Shown here: positions 35,341-44,121 of the stretch, piece by piece
How the letters are laid out: the number at the start of each line of letters is the position of its first letter
Position numbering within the stretch: position 1 is the first letter of the stretch
Assembly: GCA_033398695.1 (NCBI GenBank)
Contig: CM065802.1
Coordinates: 137,502,096 to 137,566,095 of the forward strand
DNA length: 64,000 nt
Direction of reading: 5' to 3'
Origin: Orobanche coerulescens
Taxonomy: Eukaryota; Streptophyta; Magnoliopsida; Lamiales; Orobanchaceae
Program-made: the position numbers and the translations under genes
Notes under the pieces: model-generated
What the model saw: the letters and a program-made list of their open reading frames with translations, nothing else
Database searches by the model: none
Told to the model about the DNA's origin: nothing

Positions 35341-36183
35341 GTAATCTTCTAAGAACCCATTTTTGGGAGATTTGGGGGTTTTGGGTTTTTCTTCCGATTA
35401 GTTCCGTTTTGTTGGTGGATTCTTGATGAATACGATTAATATTGTTAGTATCTTTAGTTTCCTACGGATTCATGGATATTTTGTAGATTTTTACGGAATC
35501 GAGAGGGTTTGGTTGTGGTCCGCCCTCGTTGTTATTTTTGGTATGAATATACATGAATCGTAGGCGGGTTTTCGGGTGTATTCCATTTCCGTATTCGACT
35601 AGAGTTGGTTGTAATTATGTTCTTCGAATCGTTAGGTTTGGTTCCGTTGATTCCTAGTGTTCGTCGGTGATTATCCTTTCCGTTCGTTGCGTCATCAAAA
35701 TATTCAAGGCAAGTATTTTTGGAAACCTTTATGCTTAATGTGAAATGGTAATGTATATTGTGTGTGCTTTACTCACCTCGGGAGGGTCCGACGGGGCCTC
35801 GAGGGAATCTATGGCTTCGTCCTGGATTCATGAGTTTGATTCGCTAGCCAGCTCGGGAGGGTCCTTAGAGGCCTCGAGTGGGATTCGTGGCTTCGTCCCG
35901 GTCCTAGGTGACTTGTGGTGCTTGGTTTGTTTTATGAATATGGCCAGCTCGGGAGGGTCCTTAGAGGCCTCGAGTGGGATTTGTGGCTTCGTCCCGGTCC
36001 TAGGCAAATGTGATTGACTGTTTATTTCCGGAAAAAGACATGTCTAGTTTTGGTTTTTGAAATGATATTGGTGCATGTACTATGAAATGTGTAAGCGATT
36101 GGTTTGCCTTGATTACTTGTACTAGCGTAATTGCTAACCCCTCTGGGGACCCGTTTTGGGGAAATTCTTGTTATGGATTTCAG
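35341..36183 (+). other. Candidate LTR intron signals in E8
   Basis: A donor-like CCAAG|GTAATC at 35341 and an acceptor-like GGATTTCAG|GTTATG ending at 36183 bracket about 840 bp, with a second donor-like AAG|GCAAGTA at 35709. The same three signals sit in the same order in E0, E1, E2, E5, E6 and E7. Splicing is an inference; no transcript is seen. Confidence 0.45.
35768..36002. repeat. Three ~60-bp tandem repeats in E8 5' LTR
   Basis: Each copy has CTCGGGAGGGTCC, GAGGCCTCGAG and GGCTTCGTCC. The first is diverged (GACGGGGCCTCGAGGG) and the next two are close. E1 has the same repeats (3361-3598). Open frames across the repeats on both strands are by-products. Confidence 0.85.
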
Positions 36184-36574
36184 GTTATGATTATCCGGAC
36201 GAGCGGGCACCTGGACAGTACGAGGACGTTGGCCAGGGTCGTTGACATGTGCAATTGGGTCTTTCTATTTCTTTCGTCCATTTCGATTTGGTTGTTTTCT
36301 ACATTTATAAACTGATAGACTGTACTCGCGAGTACTTAGGCTTTTCAAATTCAACTCCGTATTGTACTACTTTCAAATTGTTACATTGTTGGTTGATGAT
36401 CATTTCGCCGGTTGCTCCGGGCGTAACTTTTTATGTCTTATAATTAAATGTGTGTCCTCGCTAACCGGGATGGTTAGTCGAGTGGAGTTTTCTTGTTTGT
36501 AGCCTGGTGGGTCCCATGTGGGGGGGTCCACGGCGCTGTAATATACTCTGAATATCTCGGGGTGTTACAGAAAA

Positions 36575-36586
36575 TGGTATCAGAGC
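36575..36586 (+). other. E8 primer binding site (initiator Met tRNA)
   Basis: TGGTATCAGAGC, a full 12-base match to the complement of the initiator Met tRNA 3' end, five bases after the 5' LTR. Confidence 0.93.
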
Positions 36587-36688
36587 GCAAGGTTTATGGA
36601 TACCTAGGCTTGTTGGTTATTTGGGTCTAGTCATGTTTTGTTTGCACATTGTCACACCGCTGCCAGCATCTCGGTACTTCCAGTGCTC

Positions 36689-36689
36689 G
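36689..36689 (+). other. Leader splice-donor-like site in E8
   Basis: CCAGTGCTC|GTAAGTTTT lies about 100 nt after the primer site and a pyrimidine-rich stretch follows up to 36797. E2 (11916), E1 (8689) and E6 (32066) have GTAAG in the same region. Confidence 0.5.
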
Positions 36690-36797
36690 TAAGTTTTCTT
36701 ACTCAGTCCTTTGTTTTCTTACATTGTATTTCTGCTTTTCGAGTTAAAGTTGCTTTTTCCTCCCTTACTCATCATCAATATATACATTATCTCTTAA

Positions 36798-38096
36798 CAC
36801 CGGTATGGACGCGGAGGTAACCGTGGTCGTGGTCGTGGTCGTGGTCGTGGACGCGGCCGAGGACGTGGGCGGCCGGTGGGGCGGCCACGCCACATTCTTC
36901 GGAGCCGTGATGCACGGTGACCGTCATAGTCATGCTTCTTCTCGGGAGCGCGCCGATCTTGGTATTGCGGCCGTTATGCAAAGAAATGGTTAACCGGATG
37001 GCGGCTATAGCTCAGTGGTCCGTAACCCCGATCGTGCCCATGCTAATCGGGCGAACGGATCGGCCGGCTTCAGGATGTCATCAAGATGCATCCTCCCGGT
37101 TCGGGAGCTTCGGACCCGATCGGCTGGGAAGGGTGGGTCAAGGAGATATCCAAAGTCTTCACTGCTACCAACTGCCCCGAGGACCGTAAGGTCCCTATTG
37201 CTCAATATTTTCTCACAGGAGATGCTACGGATTGGTGGGAGGCCGTTGGTCCCAAAGATCATGTGGCTTCATGGGCCGAATTTCAAGAATTGATGGAGAC
37301 CGAATATTGTCCGTGGCCGGTCAGACAGGCTCGAGTGCATGCTTTCTATGATGCTCAACCACGGGATATCCCCGTATCTCAGGCCATTGCCGACTTTAAC
37401 AAGGAGTTGGGTTATGTGAAGACCCAAGTTGTCGAAGAGAGCGACAAAATTTTCCATTTTTCCAGGAGGATGAAACTGTCCATTCGGGACTATATGTCTG
37501 GGCTCGTCTGTACTACCTTGAAGGATTATCAGAGTCGAGCTCTTGCTTATGATATGTCGGTGACGGCTAGCGATTTGGCTCGTGAGAGCAAGAAGCAGAA
37601 GTCGGTCGGAAATTTTTCTGGTCCCAAGAGTGGAGGCCAGCAGAAATCTCAGGCTGCAAATATTTCTACGGGCGGTTCGGCTCGTTTCTCTGGGAGCTTT
37701 CGGAGTGCCGCCGGGACCATCGCCCGGGACCCCAGATGCTTTAACTGTGGCAAGCCAGGCCACGTGAACCGGGATTGTCTTCGTCCACCTTTGACTTGTC
37801 ATACTTGTGGTCAGTCGGGCCACAAAGCTTCTTTTTGCGAGAAGCTCAGACAGTTTCGCGGTGCCCGTTCTTCTCACCCAGCACCTATGGAGCCGAGCGT
37901 GAACTGTGGCTCATTTGCTCGCCGCGTCCACCGAGTGCCGGCCGATGTAGGTGTCGGGGTCAGCCCGCTAGGGGTGGAGCATCCAGTGTCGGCTCGCCAG
38001 CCGCGTATCTACGAGATGAGGAGGATCGATGATCCGGCTGACTCGTGGCGGCAGTGCCGTTCATATCCATTCCCATCCTGTCAGTGTACTTTTTGA
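36798..38096 (+). pseudogene. gag: E8 Gag
   Basis: The frame begins with an Arg-Gly repeat (36801-36870), as in E2, and a TAA at 36795-36797 sits just upstream with no in-frame ATG. The core (GWVKEISKVFTATNCPEDR, PIAQYFLTGDATDWW, CPWPVRQARVHAFYD) is followed by knuckles CFNCGKPGHVNRDC and CHTCGQSGHKASFC, then a linker to protease. Near 38035 the frame slips and protease continues in an overlapping frame. It would bind element RNA and form the particle. Confidence 0.88.
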
Positions 38097-38496
38097 TTCG
38101 GGTGCTACGCATTCATTCATTTCTCTAGAGTGTGTACGCCGTTTGAGTCTCGACTACTTGTCACCTTGCGAGCCTTTCATCGTTAAACTTCCTAGCGGTG
38201 ATAGAATTGTCGGTGATCGAGAAGTCCGGGACTGTTCTGTGATTATTTGTGAGAGGGCTTGGCTCTCTAATCTTATTGTCGTGAGTATCGAGGGCGAGGA
38301 TTTAATTCTCGGGAATGATTGGCTCGAACGGCATGGTGTAATCATGAACTACCGCACGAGGATCATTACCATGTTAGCCGAGGACGGCACCGAACACTCT
38401 TTCGCAGGCGAAAGAGAAACCCAGTTTATTATTAACGCCTTGAAGGCGATGAAACTCTGCGAAAAGGATGTACTGGTTATTGGTGCTACGCCTTGA
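38029..38496 (+). pseudogene. pol: E8 aspartic protease
   Basis: The 155-residue frame has [15 protein letters not shown] with the catalytic Asp at residue 23, then [15 protein letters not shown] and EGEDLILGNDWLERHG, the ordinary Ty3/gypsy protease pattern. It runs out at IGATP through a frameshift at the same point as in E2 (near 13700). Confidence 0.88.
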
Positions 38497-38654
38497 AGGC
38501 GGAGAATGGTGGAGTTGAGCTTTCATTGATTCCAGTCGTTAGTGAGTTTCTGATGTATTTCTGACGAGTTGCCGGGATTGCCGCCGGATCGTGAGGTTGA
38601 GTTTACTATAGAGTTAGAGCCGGGTGCGGCTCCGATTTCAAGGCGCCGTATCGC

Positions 38655-38930
38655 ATGGCACCTTCAGAGATGTCAGAGTTGAAGAAACAGTTGAGTGAAC
38701 TTCTTGAGTCGGGGTATGTTCGACCGAGCGCCTCGCCTTGGGGCGCACCGGTCTTGTTTGTGCGTAAGAAGGATGGTTCACTACGTTTGTGTATCGACTA
38801 TCGTGAATCGAACAAGGTGACCATCAAGAACAAGTATCCTTTGCCGAGGATTGACGACTTGTTCGACCTGGTAGGAGCGGCGGTATTCTCAAAGATTGAT
38901 TTGAGATCGGGGTACTATCACCTCCGGTGA
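38655..38930 (+). pseudogene. pol: E8 reverse transcriptase, N-terminal part
   Basis: Contains [52 protein letters not shown] and [11 protein letters not shown] with the first catalytic Asp. The usual DQLQG is shortened to DLVG, and a lost base at about 38928 shifts the frame after YYHLR. Confidence 0.88.
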
Positions 38931-38991
38931 GGGAGTCCGACGTGCAAAACAGCCTTTTCGGACGAGATACGGACATTATGAGTTTGTAGTT

Positions 38992-39429
38992 ATGCCTTTC
39001 GGGTTAACTAACGCGCCGGCGGTGTTCATGCAGTTGATGAACAAAGTCTTTATCGAGTATTTGGATAGGTGTGTCGTCGTCTTCATTGACGATATTCTTA
39101 TTTATTCGAGGAACGAGGAAGAGCATGCCCATCATTTGCGGGTAGTGTTAGACATTTTGAGGACCGAGCAACTCTATGCGAAGTTCTCGAAATGTGAGTT
39201 CTGGCTGAAGGAGGTGATGTTTCTAGGTCACGTCATTTCAGCCAAGGGGGTTCGGGTGGATCCACAGAAGATAGAGGCAGTATTGGATTGGGCACCGCCC
39301 AAGAATGTGAAAGAGATTCGTAGCTTCTTGGGTTTGGCTGGCTACTACCGTAGGTTCGTCGAGGGTTTCTCAAAACTAGCTCGGCCACTTACACAGTTGC
39401 TCCAAATCAGAAGTTCGTCGGACCGATGA
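38992..39429 (+). pseudogene. pol: E8 reverse transcriptase, C-terminal part
   Basis: Begins [12 protein letters not shown], then [11 protein letters not shown] (active-site Asp pair) and [20 protein letters not shown], then [20 protein letters not shown]. It ends in a frameshift near 39405 within the RT-RNase H connection. Confidence 0.88.
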
Positions 39430-39478
39430 GAGCGATCGAGTTTCGAGGAGTGAAGAAGCGTCGACTTCAGCCCCGGTT

Positions 39479-39748
39479 TTGGCATTGCCATGTGGCAACG
39501 AGGATTCGCCGTTTATAGCGATGCTTCGGCCGTGGTCTTGGGTGCGTATTGATGCAAAGACGGCAAGACCATTGCCTATGCGTCGAGACAGCTTGAGGCC
39601 GTATGAGCTTAACTACCCTACTCATGATTTGGAGTTAGCGGCGGTTGTCTTTGCACTCAAGATTTGGCGTCACTATCTTTTCGGCTCTCGCATGTCGATT
39701 TTTACCGATCATAAAAGTCTCAAATACATATTTACTCACGAGAGTTGA
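39479..39748 (+). pseudogene. pol: E8 RNase H fragment
   Basis: Recognisable by [20 protein letters not shown] and [11 protein letters not shown]. The segment before it is scrambled by several short indels relative to E2. It lies where RNase H is expected between RT and integrase, and is broken again at about 39745. Confidence 0.82.
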
Positions 39749-40067
39749 ATATGAGACAGGATGTGGTTAGAGTTGATTAAGGATTATGACCTCGAAATCC
39801 TTTATCATCCGGTAAGGCGAATGTCGTGGCCGACGCCTTGAGTCGGAAACCGATTGCGTTGCGTAACGCTTGAGATCCTTACGTCTCACCCGAGCTTCCG
39901 GGCTTTGATTGAGTTTGATATTGAGGTTTTGTTGCTCGGAGTCCGCTGCAACTTTGTGCTTTAGAAATTTCGCTGCCTTTGATCGATGAGATTAAGCTAA
40001 AGCAAATAGAGGATCCGATGATTACTCAAATCCGAGAGAACGTTCTTAAGGGAAAGTCTCCGGGTTT

Positions 40068-41066
40068 GTGATTCACGAGGATAGTGTTTTGAGGTTCCAG
40101 AGTCGGCTTTGTGTGCCGAACGATCCAGAGTTGCGACAGAGTATTTTGCGTGAGGCCCATTCCACACCCTATTCCGTTCATCCTGGTTCGAGTAAGATGT
40201 ACAAGGACCTGAGGAGGAACTTCTGGTGGAATGATATGAAGGAGGAGGTCGCACAGTTTGTGGCGAGATGTTTGACTTGCCAGCAGGTCAAAATCGAGCA
40301 TCGACCATCAGGTTATTGCGATCACTTCTGTTCGGAATGGAAATGGGAAGATATATCGATGGATTTCATTACGAGTTTGCCGAGATCGAGATCAGGCATG
40401 AATATGGTTTGGGTGATTGTTGATCTTCTGACCAAGTCGGCACATTTTCTGGGCATCAAGGACACTTGGGGCCCGGAGAAATTGGCTCGTGTGTTTATCG
40501 CGCAGATTGTGAGGCTTCACGATACTCCGAAGTCTATCGTTTCGGATCGTGATGGCCGTTTCGTATCGCACTTTTGGAAGGCGGTGCATAAGGCATTGGG
40601 TACCCGTTTGCAATTGAGTACCTCTTTTCATCCCCAGTCAGATGGACAGTCGGAATGCACTATCCAGACATTCGAGGACATGTTGCGTGCTTGTGCCCTT
40701 GATTGGAGTAGCGACTGGGAGGAGCATTTGCCATTGATCGAATTCACGTACAACAATAGTTGGCACGCGTCGATTCGGATGGCACCGTATGAGGCACTTT
40801 ATGGGCGGCGATGTCGGTCACCGATTTATTGGAATGAGGCGTCCGATTTAGTCGGGACCGAGCCGGATGTCGTTTTAGAGACGAGGCGGAAGATAGAATT
40901 AATTCGAGAACGGATGCTGACGGCCCAGAGTCGACAAAAGTCATATGCCGATGTCCGTCGTAGACCTTTAGAATTTGAGGTGGGAGACCACGCTTTGTCA
41001 AGGTGTCGCCAACGAGAGGAGTTTTCCGTTTCGGGAAGAAGGGAAGTTGAGTCCGAGATTTATTGA
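40068..41066 (+). pseudogene. pol: E8 integrase
   Basis: The 332-residue frame includes the HHCC zinc region (HPGSSKMYKDLRRNFWW…RCLTCQQVK) and the complete catalytic triad Asp99, Asp160 and Glu196 (D-X60-D-X35-E). It keeps HPQSDGQSECTIQ where E2 has DGQTERTIQ. It runs out near 41000 where frameshifts break the GDH.L.KV module. Confidence 0.88.
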
Positions 41067-41400
41067 CCCTTCGAGATTCTCGAGCGAGTCGGTGGGTTAG
41101 CATACCGTTTGGCGTTACCTCCGGCCTTGAGTCATGTTCATAGCGTTTTCATGTTTCCCACCGAGGAAATATGTTCGGATCCTAGTCACGTCATCGATTA
41201 TGGCGAGATTGATATTGTCAAGATATTACTTTCGAGGAGCGTCCTTTGAAGATTTTGGAGCATCGGAGAAACGATCGAGGCATAAGACCATCCCTTTGGT
41301 CAAAGTGCAAAGGGTCGAGACACGGTGTCGAGGAGGCAACTTGGGAAACCAAGATAGCATGCGTGCTAGGTACCTGAGTTGTTTGTTTCTTAAGTTTCGG
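41067..41400 (+). pseudogene. pol: E8 integrase C-terminus and chromodomain remnant
   Basis: Pieces in different frames are recognisable: a [14 protein letters not shown] stretch, KILE(H/R)R followed by [11 protein letters not shown], and RGGNLGN where E2 has EEATWE in another frame. At least four indels separate them, so no continuous chromodomain is encoded. Confidence 0.7.
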
Positions 41401-41415
41401 ACGAAACTTATTTTT

Positions 41416-41427
41416 AGAGGGGTAGAA
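41416..41427 (+). other. E8 polypurine tract
   Basis: AGAGGGGTAGAA abuts the 3' LTR and is identical to the tract of E1. Confidence 0.85.
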
Positions 41428-43294
41428 TGTAATATCCGGTATTTTTCTTTCCCTTGTATTTTCATTTTTGGTATATTTCTCGGTCATAGTGACCCTCATG
41501 TATCTTCAAGATGTCCTTCTGTCAACCGTTGAATTGTATTCTCGTTATTGTTCATTGTTTCAACTTTCCTCATATGAGTTCGACTTTGTTAGATCACCAT
41601 TAATTTTGGTGACTCCAAAATTTATAAATCTTTGCAATATTATAGAACATCGAGTTAGCTTTCCAATGGTTCTAACGGTGAGTCAATCGAGTCCGGACGA
41701 GAGTTATGGTCGTTTAGTTCTTGGCCAATCGTGGAAATGGAGCTTTTTCCTCAAATTTCTTCACATTCGAACTTCCAGAGCCTTTCGGCCGATAGGGGGT
41801 CGATAGGCTCCACCGCCGCATTCTCGTATGGGTATCGGTTGGGCCTATCGGCCGATAGGCCGGCCGATAGTTCTCGCTGTGTTTCACTATATTACACGGA
41901 TCCGAGGAAGATTTTTCATTTTCCTCTCCTCTCTTTTCTTCCTCTCGTCTTGGGCGATTCAGAGCAACTTTTGGGCGATTTTAACATTTTCGGACTTGAA
42001 GAAATCATCCACTCCGAGTTTTGTTGTAGATTATCGATTTCTTCTTGAATCATTCATCCTAATCCAAGGTAATCTTCTAAGAACCCATTTTTGGGAGATT
42101 TGGGGTTTTGGGTTTTTCTTCCGATTAGTTCCGTTTTGTTGGTGGATTCTTGATGAATACGATTAATATTGTTAGTATCTTTAGTTTCCTACGGATTCAT
42201 GGATATTTTGTAGATTTTTACGGAATCGAGAGGGTTTGGTTGTGGTCCGCCCTCGTTGTTATTTTTGGTATGAATATACATGAATCGTAGGCGGGTTTTC
42301 GGGTGTATTCCATTTCCGTATTCGACTAGAGTTGGTTGTAATTATGTTCTTCGAATCGTTAGGTTTGGTTCCGTTGATTACTAGTGTTCGTCGGTGATTA
42401 TCCTTTCCGTTCGTTGCGTCATCAAAATATTCAAGGCAAGTATTTTTGGAAACCTTTATGCTTAACGTGAAATGGTAATGTATATTGTGTGTGCTTTACT
42501 CACCTCGGGAGGGTCCGACGGGGCCTCGAGGGAATCTATGGCTTCGTCCTGGATTCATGAGTTTGATTCGCTAGCCAGCTCGGGAGGGTCCTTAGAGGCC
42601 TCGAGTGGGATTCGTGGCTTCGTCCCGGTCCTAGGTGACGTGTGGTGCTTGGTTTGTTTTATGAATATGGCCAGCTCGGGAGGGTCCTTAGAGGCCTCGA
42701 GTGGGATTTGTGGCTTCGTCCCGGTCCTAGGCAAATGTGATTGACTGTTTATTTCCGGAAAAGACATGTCTAGTTTTGGTTTTTGAAATGATATTGGTGC
42801 ATGTACTATGAAATGTGTAAGCGATTGGTTTGCCTTGATTACTTGTACTAGCGTAATTGCTAACCCCTCTGGGGACCCATTTTGGGGAAATTCTTGTTAT
42901 GGATTTCAGGTTATGATTATCCGGACGAGCGGGCACCTGGACAGTACGAGGACGTTGGCCAGGGTCGTTGACATGTGCAATTGGGTCTTTCTATTTCTTT
43001 CGTCCATTTCGATTTGGTTGTTTTCTACATTTATAAATCGATAGTACTCGCGAGTACTTAGGCTTTTCAAATTCAACTCCGTATTGTACTACTTTCAAAT
43101 TGTTACATTGTTGGTTGATGATCATTTCGCCGGTTGCTCCGGGCGTAACTTTTTATGTCTTATAATTAAATGTGTGTCCTCGCTAACCGGGATGGTTAGT
43201 CGAGTGGAGTTTTCTTGTTTGTAGCCTGGTGGGTCCCATGTGGGGGGGGGGTCCACGGCGCTGTAATATACTCTGAATATCTCGGGGTGTTACA
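41428..43294 (+). repeat. E8 3' LTR
   Basis: Runs TGTAATATCCGG to GGGGTGTTACA (1867 bp). It matches the 5' LTR almost base for base; most differences are single-base indels, several in G or C runs, plus one altered palindrome segment at 41850-41872. It carries AAG|GTAATC near 42068 and TTTCAG|GT near 42910. Confidence 0.93.
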
Positions 43295-44121
43295 GGCAGC
43301 GTGCGCTAGCGGGCCGACTATGGTCTGTCCTGAGGCTCTGGATCGATCCTCGCCAGTAGCGCGCTAGATGCCGAGCAGCGTGCGCTACGTCTGCCGGTTA
43401 GCGCGCGTAGCGACCGGCCGTAGCGTGCGCTACCGACCAACTCTCTGGAGTCCAGAACCTCTGGGGCCTCACTGCCCGGCCCAGGTAGCGTGTGCTGGGT
43501 GCCGCATAGCGTGCGCTACGACTGCCGGTTAGCGCGCAGCCTTCCGGCAGAGCGTACGCTATGCCGGGTCTCGCCGCGCCTGTCCGGCGAGCCGGCCTAC
43601 TGCGCGGTTCCTCCCGCAACCGTCCGGCGCCGCCGCCGTGTGGCTCGACGACTCGATTTTTAAAAACGCACGGAACGAACACGACGAAACGCTCGCGGAC
43701 AACAACATCGATCCGAAATGAAAATAATATACAACAAATCACCACATATGGCCATAAACACAAAATCGATTGTCGAGAAAAATAATACTAACCCTCGGAA
43801 ACCGAGAAATTTCCGGTCTAAGAAAAAGAAAAATTCGAATAAATCAGAATAAAAATCTCGGGTATTACAGGAAGAGGTGCCTGAAGTCCCGAATGAATCA
43901 CGGTCCGAGTCAATACTGTATCATGGCCTGATGCTCGGACATCATGGTCTGTTACTGAGCTAGCAAGTCTTGCTGAACTTTTCTTTGCTCCTCTAGAGTT
44001 TTCTTGAACTTCTTATGAACTTTCCTTTACTCCTCAGCTCGAAGCTCTCTCTCAATCATCAATTGCTCCTCTAGAAAGGCCTTTCGAGTGTCACCCCATT
44101 GACTGCTTCGAAATCCTTGTG

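Larger units (their letters stand above)
34702..36569 (+). repeat. E8 5' LTR
   Basis: Runs TGTAATATCCGG to GGGGTGTTACA. It shows the CTATCGGCCGATAG motifs at 35062-35146, TATATTA at 35158, AAG|GTAATC at 35341, AAG|GCAAGTA at 35709, three ~60-bp repeats at 35768-36002, a CTAACCCC…GGGG block near 36130 and TTTCAG|GT at 36183. Outside the middle of U3 it is very close to the E1 LTR. Confidence 0.93.
34702..43294 (+). mobile_element. E8: full-structure Tekay-type chromovirus
   Basis: An 8.6-kb element inserted in the palindrome array of the E6 5' LTR, with an exact GGCAG duplication (34697-34701, 43295-43299). LTRs are 1868 and 1867 bp and nearly identical, so it is young. It has a perfect 12-base primer site, gag, protease, RT, RNase H, integrase and purine tract. 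Pol is split into many frames by single-base indels, most of them downstream of 38500. Confidence 0.95.
24847..43869 (-). mobile_element. E6: short non-autonomous Ty3/gypsy element with 3.1-kb LTRs
   Basis: The target duplication GGAAG is exact at 24842-24846 and 43870-43874, and unit 3 gives the empty site. Two ~3.1-kb LTRs (24847-30221 minus E7; 32214-43869 minus E8) enclose only about 2.0 kb. The primer site at 32198-32209 and purine tract at 30222-30234 fix the minus orientation. The inside keeps a truncated Gag frame but no recognisable pol, so it would depend on another element for replication. Confidence 0.92.
32214..43869 (-). repeat. E6 5' LTR, split by E8
   Basis: Segments 32214-34701 and 43300-43869 together are about 3.06 kb and match the 3' LTR. 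GGCAG borders E8 on both sides. The palindrome array is split: its beginning lies at 34676-34701 and its remainder at 43300-43562. Many differences from the partner LTR are 1-4 bp losses in GC-rich parts. Confidence 0.9.
21334..44121. repeat. Tandem 3.75-kb unit, copy 2 (interrupted by E6)
   Basis: This copy begins with flank DNA at 21334, has its CACTA end at 23962, and is split at 24846/43870 by element E6. The five bases GGAAG are present on both sides of the insert. Without the insert and one target copy the unit is about 3.76 kb. It is nearly identical to copies 1 and 3 with scattered substitutions. Confidence 0.9.

Noticed and set aside
35745..36017. 90-codon frame with Ser-Gly-Gly-Ser and Gly-Phe-Val-Pro-Val-Leu repeats
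   Set aside because: It coincides with the ~60-bp LTR tandem repeats and is also open on the opposite strand. The same frame appears in every E1 and E8 LTR, with no start context or family similarity.
36805..36993. Frame MDAEVTVVVVVVVVVDAAED
   Set aside because: It is the out-of-frame reading of the Arg-Gly repeat; the frame shared with the Gag core and with E2 is the Arg-Gly one.
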